A DNA stretch of 64,000 nucleotides from an uncultured Collinsella sp. GTDB taxonomy: Bacteria; Actinomycetota; Coriobacteriia; Coriobacteriales; Coriobacteriaceae. The stretch is from the NCBI GenBank assembly GCA_900541745.1, contig UQLA01000003.1:62001-126000 (forward strand), written 5' to 3'. The notes under the pieces were generated by a model. It worked only from the letters and a program-made list of their open reading frames with translations, had not been told where the DNA came from and did not search any database. Of this stretch, positions 60,525-64,000 are shown piece after piece (within the stretch, counting starts at the first letter, position 1; every line of letters starts with the position of its first letter). The position numbers and the translations under genes are program-made.

Positions 60525-63412
60525 TCGAGGACGCGGTTTCGTCAGGAACGCCGCAGTTTGTCATCGATTCCTATGCCACGCTTGCCGAGCGCGCCAAAAC
60601 GCAATCGTTTGGCCTCATCGAGGAAGATGTTATCGTCCTCGATACCGAGACCACGGGTCTTTCGGTGCAGGACAATGAACTGATCGAGATATCGGCGGCC
60701 CGTCTTTCGGGCCGCGAGATCGTCGACCGCTTCGATACCTTCGTGCATCCCAAGCAGCTGATTCCCGCCGAGATTACCGAGCTCACGAGCATTACAAATG
60801 CCGATGTGGCAGATGCCCCATCGGCCGTCGAGGCCGTGGCCGCTCTCGCCGACTTTGTCGGTGGTTGCCCGGTGATCGCACATAACGCCACCTTCGACCG
60901 TTCGTTTATCGAGTCGGTCAAGGGCGGCGTCAACGTCAGCGACATCTGGATCGATTCGCTGGCACTGTCGCGCATCGCGCTTCCGCGCCTGGCCTCGCAT
61001 AAGCTCTCTTTCATGGCTGACCTGTTTGGCTGCGACTCGGTGTCGCACCGCGCCAACGCCGATGTCGACGCCCTGTGTGGTGTGTGGCGTGTGCTGCTCG
61101 TGGCGCTTACCGACTTGCCTCAGGGCTTAATGGCGCGCCTGGCCGACATGCATCCCGACGTACCTTGGTCCTATCGTCCCATCTTCTCCTTCTTGGCGGG
61201 GCAGAACCCCGGTTCCATCTTCTCTCTCAGCGCCGCCCGCGCCGACGTACTCAAGGCCGATCGGGCCGATGATCGCGTTGATGCGGACGAGCTACCGGTC
61301 CTTAAGATGCCGAGCCGCGAGGAAATCGAGGCGGACTATGCCCCGGGCGGCCTGGTTAATCGCATGTATCCCACGTACGAGCCGCGCGATGAGCAGATCG
61401 CGATGGCGCTCGAGGTCCGTGACGCACTCGTTACGGGAACGCATCGCGTGATCGAGGCGGGCACGGGCGTCGGCAAATCGATGGCTTACCTGGTGCCTTT
61501 TGCCGAGGCCGCGCGCCGCAACAACATCACGGTTGGTATCGCGACTAAATCGAATAATCTTGCCGACCAGCTCATGTATCATGAGCTGCCCAAACTTGCC
61601 GAGCAGTTGGACGGAGGTCTGTCGTTTTGCGCCCTCAAGGGCTATGACCACTATCCATGCTTGCGCAAGCTTGAGCGCATGAGCCGCGGCCAAGTCGAAA
61701 TTACGACCAAGCGTGATCCTGCCGACACGCTTACGGCAGTCGCGGTCATCATGGCGTACGTGTGTCAGTCGGCCGATGGCGACCTCGACTCGCTCGGCAT
61801 TCGCTGGCGCAGCGTCAACCGTCCCGACTTTACGACGGCGTCGCGCGAGTGCGCCCGTCGCCTATGCCCGTTTTTCCCCGATAAATGCCTGGTCCACGGC
61901 GCCCGCCGTCGCGCGGCGCATGCCGATGTGGTGGTCACCAACCATTCCCTGCTGTTCCGCAATGTTGCGGCCGAGGGCAGAATCTTGCCTCCGATTCGTC
62001 ACTGGGTGATCGATGAGGCCCACTCCATCGAGCGCGAGGCGCGTCGTCAATGGGCGCGCGTGGTGTCGGCGGATGAATCGCGCGTTCTGTTTGAGCGCCT
62101 GGGTGGCTCGAGCACCGGTGCCCTGAGCCAGGTTTCCCGCGATTTGGCAACCTCGGAGGGCTCTACGCTCTACTTGGGTCTAACCGCCAAGGCAACGTCG
62201 ACGGTTGCGCGCGCGAGCATGGCAATCGCCGACGTGTTCGATGGCGTTCGCGAGCTTGGCCGCCGTGCCCGCGGGGGCTATGACAATGCGAACCTATGGA
62301 TTGGCCCCGAGCTGCGCGAATCTGACGACTGGCATGATTTCTTACAGTCGGCCTACACTGCCATCGACGCATTGGAGCAAGCGGACAAGAGCGTCGACGT
62401 GCTGGTACAAGCCGTCGCCGCCGACAAGCCCGAGGTTGTTGTCGACCTGGGTGATATCTCGCGCCGCCTACATGAGCTGGCCGAGAACCTCAAACTCATC
62501 ATTGACGGTACCGACGAACACTACGTGTACTCGTTGCAAGTCAATCGCAGGCTGCGTGCCGGCGGCGAGTCGATGACTGCGGAGCGCATCGATATTGGCG
62601 AGGCCTTGGCAACCGAGTGGCTGCCCGAGGTCCACACGGCTATCTTCGCATCGGCGACCATGACGGTTTCCAAGAGCTTTGAGCACTTTAACCACGCCGT
62701 CGGCCTCGATCGCATCGGCGCCTCGACATCATCGTCGCTACACTTGGATTCGAGCTACGACTTCGATTCGAATATGGCCGTGGTCGTGGCTGGGGATATC
62801 CCCGATCCGCGCGATCGTGAGAGCTATCTTTCGGCGCTCGAGCGTGTGCTGGTCGACGCTCATCTTGCCATGGGCGGCTCGGTGCTCACGCTGTTCACCA
62901 ATAGGCGTGACATGGAGGAGCTGTACGCTCGCGTCGAGCCCAAGATGGCTCGTGCGGGTCTGGAACTCAACTGCCAGCAGCGCAACTCGTCTCCTCGCCG
63001 TCTGCGCGATCGCTTTATCAACGAACCGGCCTCGTCGCTCTTTGCGCTCAAGGCCTTTTGGGAGGGGTTTGACGCCAGCGGCGAGACGCTGCGTTGCGTC
63101 ATCATCCCCAAGCTGCCGTTCTCGAGCCCCACAGACCCGCTCTCATGCGAGCGCAATCTGCGTGAAGACCGCGCTTGGGCGCGCTATTCGCTGCCCGAGG
63201 CCGTGCTCGAGGTCAAGCAGGCCGCCGGTCGCCTCATTCGCTCATCGACCGATTGTGGCGTACTCATCTTGGCCGACCCGCGCCTGGTGACGAAGGGCTA
63301 CGGCAAGAAATTCTTAACGTCGCTGCCCACGAGCTCCTATCAGCGCATCGAATCGGCACAAATCGGGCACTATCTACAGCTGTGGCGCGCACGCCACGAG
63401 CGGCGCCGCTAA
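60518..63412 (+). CDS. DnaQ-type exonuclease fused to DinG/XPD-like Fe-S helicase
   Basis: A 964-residue protein. The N-terminal DEDD exonuclease (about 38-200) has IVLDTETTGL, AHNATFDRSFIE and HRANADVDAL, so all acidic residues are present. The helicase part has Walker A EAGTGVGKSMAYLVPF and a cysteine set (YPCLRKLE, ECARRLCPFFPDKC) for a 4Fe-4S cluster. It also has the DEAH box VIDEAHSIE and the late motif QAAGRLIRSSTDCGVLILAD. Relatives repair DNA by unwinding and trimming. It overlaps ddl by 7 bp. Its stop overlaps by 4 bp the convergent WYL gene. Confidence 0.93.
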   Translation: MLIEDAVSSGTPQFVIDSYATLAERAKTQSFGLIEEDVIVLDTETTGLSVQDNELIEISAARLSGREIVDRFDTFVHPKQLIPAEITELTSITNADVADAPSAVEAVAALADFVGGCPVIAHNATFDRSFIESVKGGVNVSDIWIDSLALSRIALPRLASHKLSFMADLFGCDSVSHRANADVDALCGVWRVLLVALTDLPQGLMARLADMHPDVPWSYRPIFSFLAGQNPGSIFSLSAARADVLKADRADDRVDADELPVLKMPSREEIEADYAPGGLVNRMYPTYEPRDEQIAMALEVRDALVTGTHRVIEAGTGVGKSMAYLVPFAEAARRNNITVGIATKSNNLADQLMYHELPKLAEQLDGGLSFCALKGYDHYPCLRKLERMSRGQVEITTKRDPADTLTAVAVIMAYVCQSADGDLDSLGIRWRSVNRPDFTTASRECARRLCPFFPDKCLVHGARRRAAHADVVVTNHSLLFRNVAAEGRILPPIRHWVIDEAHSIEREARRQWARVVSADESRVLFERLGGSSTGALSQVSRDLATSEGSTLYLGLTAKATSTVARASMAIADVFDGVRELGRRARGGYDNANLWIGPELRESDDWHDFLQSAYTAIDALEQADKSVDVLVQAVAADKPEVVVDLGDISRRLHELAENLKLIIDGTDEHYVYSLQVNRRLRAGGESMTAERIDIGEALATEWLPEVHTAIFASATMTVSKSFEHFNHAVGLDRIGASTSSSLHLDSSYDFDSNMAVVVAGDIPDPRDRESYLSALERVLVDAHLAMGGSVLTLFTNRRDMEELYARVEPKMARAGLELNCQQRNSSPRRLRDRFINEPASSLFALKAFWEGFDASGETLRCVIIPKLPFSSPTDPLSCERNLREDRAWARYSLPEAVLEVKQAAGRLIRSSTDCGVLILADPRLVTKGYGKKFLTSLPTSSYQRIESAQIGHYLQLWRARHERRR

Positions 63413-64000
63413 AGCGGACAGACGAGGGATTTTGCCATATCGCACAGACGCTCTGACAGGGCGGGGTCATCCAAGATGCGGATGGCCCCGCCCGCTGCGA
63501 TTACCTGGCTTAACAGCCAGCGTTCGGAGCCGTAGCGCACATTCACTGTTGAGCTGTCCGCCCCATTGGGTTCAATCGACATAATGCCGGGCCAGTCTAG
63601 GCGCTCTGCCAAGGCGCGCGGCATGAGAAGCTTCGCGCACCGCTCCGCCTGGGCGAGGGAGTCATGGAGAGTCGCGGGTTCCGGTGCGTGGCGCACGACG
63701 GAGTCATCGGTCAAGACCAGGCCCTCGATTTTATCCATACGATAGGTGCGCTGTTCGTCGACCGCGACATCCCAGGCAATCAGATACGTTTGGTCGCCAT
63801 TTGTTGTGATGCGCAAGGGGTCGACCAAGCGCTCGCGCGCTTGTGCGTCATCCATCGAGCGATACGAGATGCGGCAGCGAACGCCGTCCCGAATGGCGCA
63901 GCTCAGCTGCTGCCAGTGCGATCCGTGGGCGACGGTGTCAAAGACGCGCTGGTTGTAGCCGAGCTCTTTGGGAAGAAGGGCGCGCCGTATTCGAGCCGCC
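63409..64000 (-). CDS. WYL-domain transcriptional regulator (5' end beyond the window)
   Basis: Only the C-terminal 197 or so codons lie in the window; the frame is open to base 64000, so the N-terminal HTH part is outside. A WYL domain is recognisable around CRISYRSMDDAQARERLVDP followed by LRITTNGDQTYLIAWD. A C-terminal beta-rich WCX-like region ends AIRILDDPALSERLCDMAKS. Such proteins usually pair an HTH with a ligand-sensing WYL domain, often responding to nucleic acid or nucleotide signals. The stop overlaps convergently with the DinG-like gene. Confidence 0.82.
   Translation of the reverse strand, partial: AARIRRALLPKELGYNQRVFDTVAHGSHWQQLSCAIRDGVRCRISYRSMDDAQARERLVDPLRITTNGDQTYLIAWDVAVDEQRTYRMDKIEGLVLTDDSVVRHAPEPATLHDSLAQAERCAKLLMPRALAERLDWPGIMSIEPNGADSSTVNVRYGSERWLLSQVIAAGGAIRILDDPALSERLCDMAKSLVCPL

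Overview
The window reads as chromosomal DNA of a high-GC actinobacterium of class Coriobacteriia, most probably Collinsella or a close relative. This is inferred from gene content and order, from the intergenic repeats and from a nuclease family I associate with Coriobacteriia; no species-level marker such as 16S rRNA is present. It contains the replication-origin locus, which lies between rpmH and a gene upstream of dnaA at about 52.8-53.2 kb.

Region 1 (1-10.3 kb): prs, pth, an NfnAB-type flavin/iron-sulfur oxidoreductase operon behind a structured leader, a polar amino-acid ABC transporter operon ending in a cytidylate-kinase-like gene, a YqeY protein and an extracytoplasmic peptidyl-prolyl isomerase. 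Region 2 (10.5-30.1 kb): nucleotide biosynthesis genes (purN, purM, purF, purE, carA, carB, purD, purA), with a PTS IIA protein, a CmpB-like membrane protein, a MoaE-like protein, a class B sortase, an ABC exporter half and a Nudix hydrolase interspersed. Region 3 (30.1-33.5 kb): dnaB, rplI, rpsR, ssb, rpsF, all on the minus strand. Region 4 (33.9-41.6 kb): two tRNA-Ser genes, a PD-(D/E)XK-type nuclease gene bounded by two 78-bp inverted repeats, a TRIC/UPF0126 channel, a bactofilin-like membrane protein, typA, small conserved genes, and a tRNA-Ile/Ala/Ile cluster.

Region 5 (41.8-52.8 kb) is a minus-strand replication block. In transcription order it holds a GHKL-ATPase/winged-helix protein with a Gln/Pro/Met/Tyr-rich middle, then dnaA, dnaN, recF, a DUF721 (DciA-like) gene, gyrB and gyrA. 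Region 6 (53.1-58.2 kb) is the divergent plus-strand block rpmH, rnpA, yidD, yidC, khpB, rsmG, three parS sites, parA, parB; its second half is clearly less GC-rich than the rest. Region 7 (58.4-64 kb): rlmN, ddl, a DnaQ-DinG fusion helicase and a truncated WYL regulator. Genes on both sides of the origin are read away from it, consistent with leading-strand coding.

The intergenic spaces are rich in palindromic elements: a GGGACAG-core family, a TTTGGGACGGGG family, and 100-140 bp hairpins, two of which share a central core although their arms differ. The least explained element is the nuclease gene with its 78-bp inverted repeats (34275-35540).
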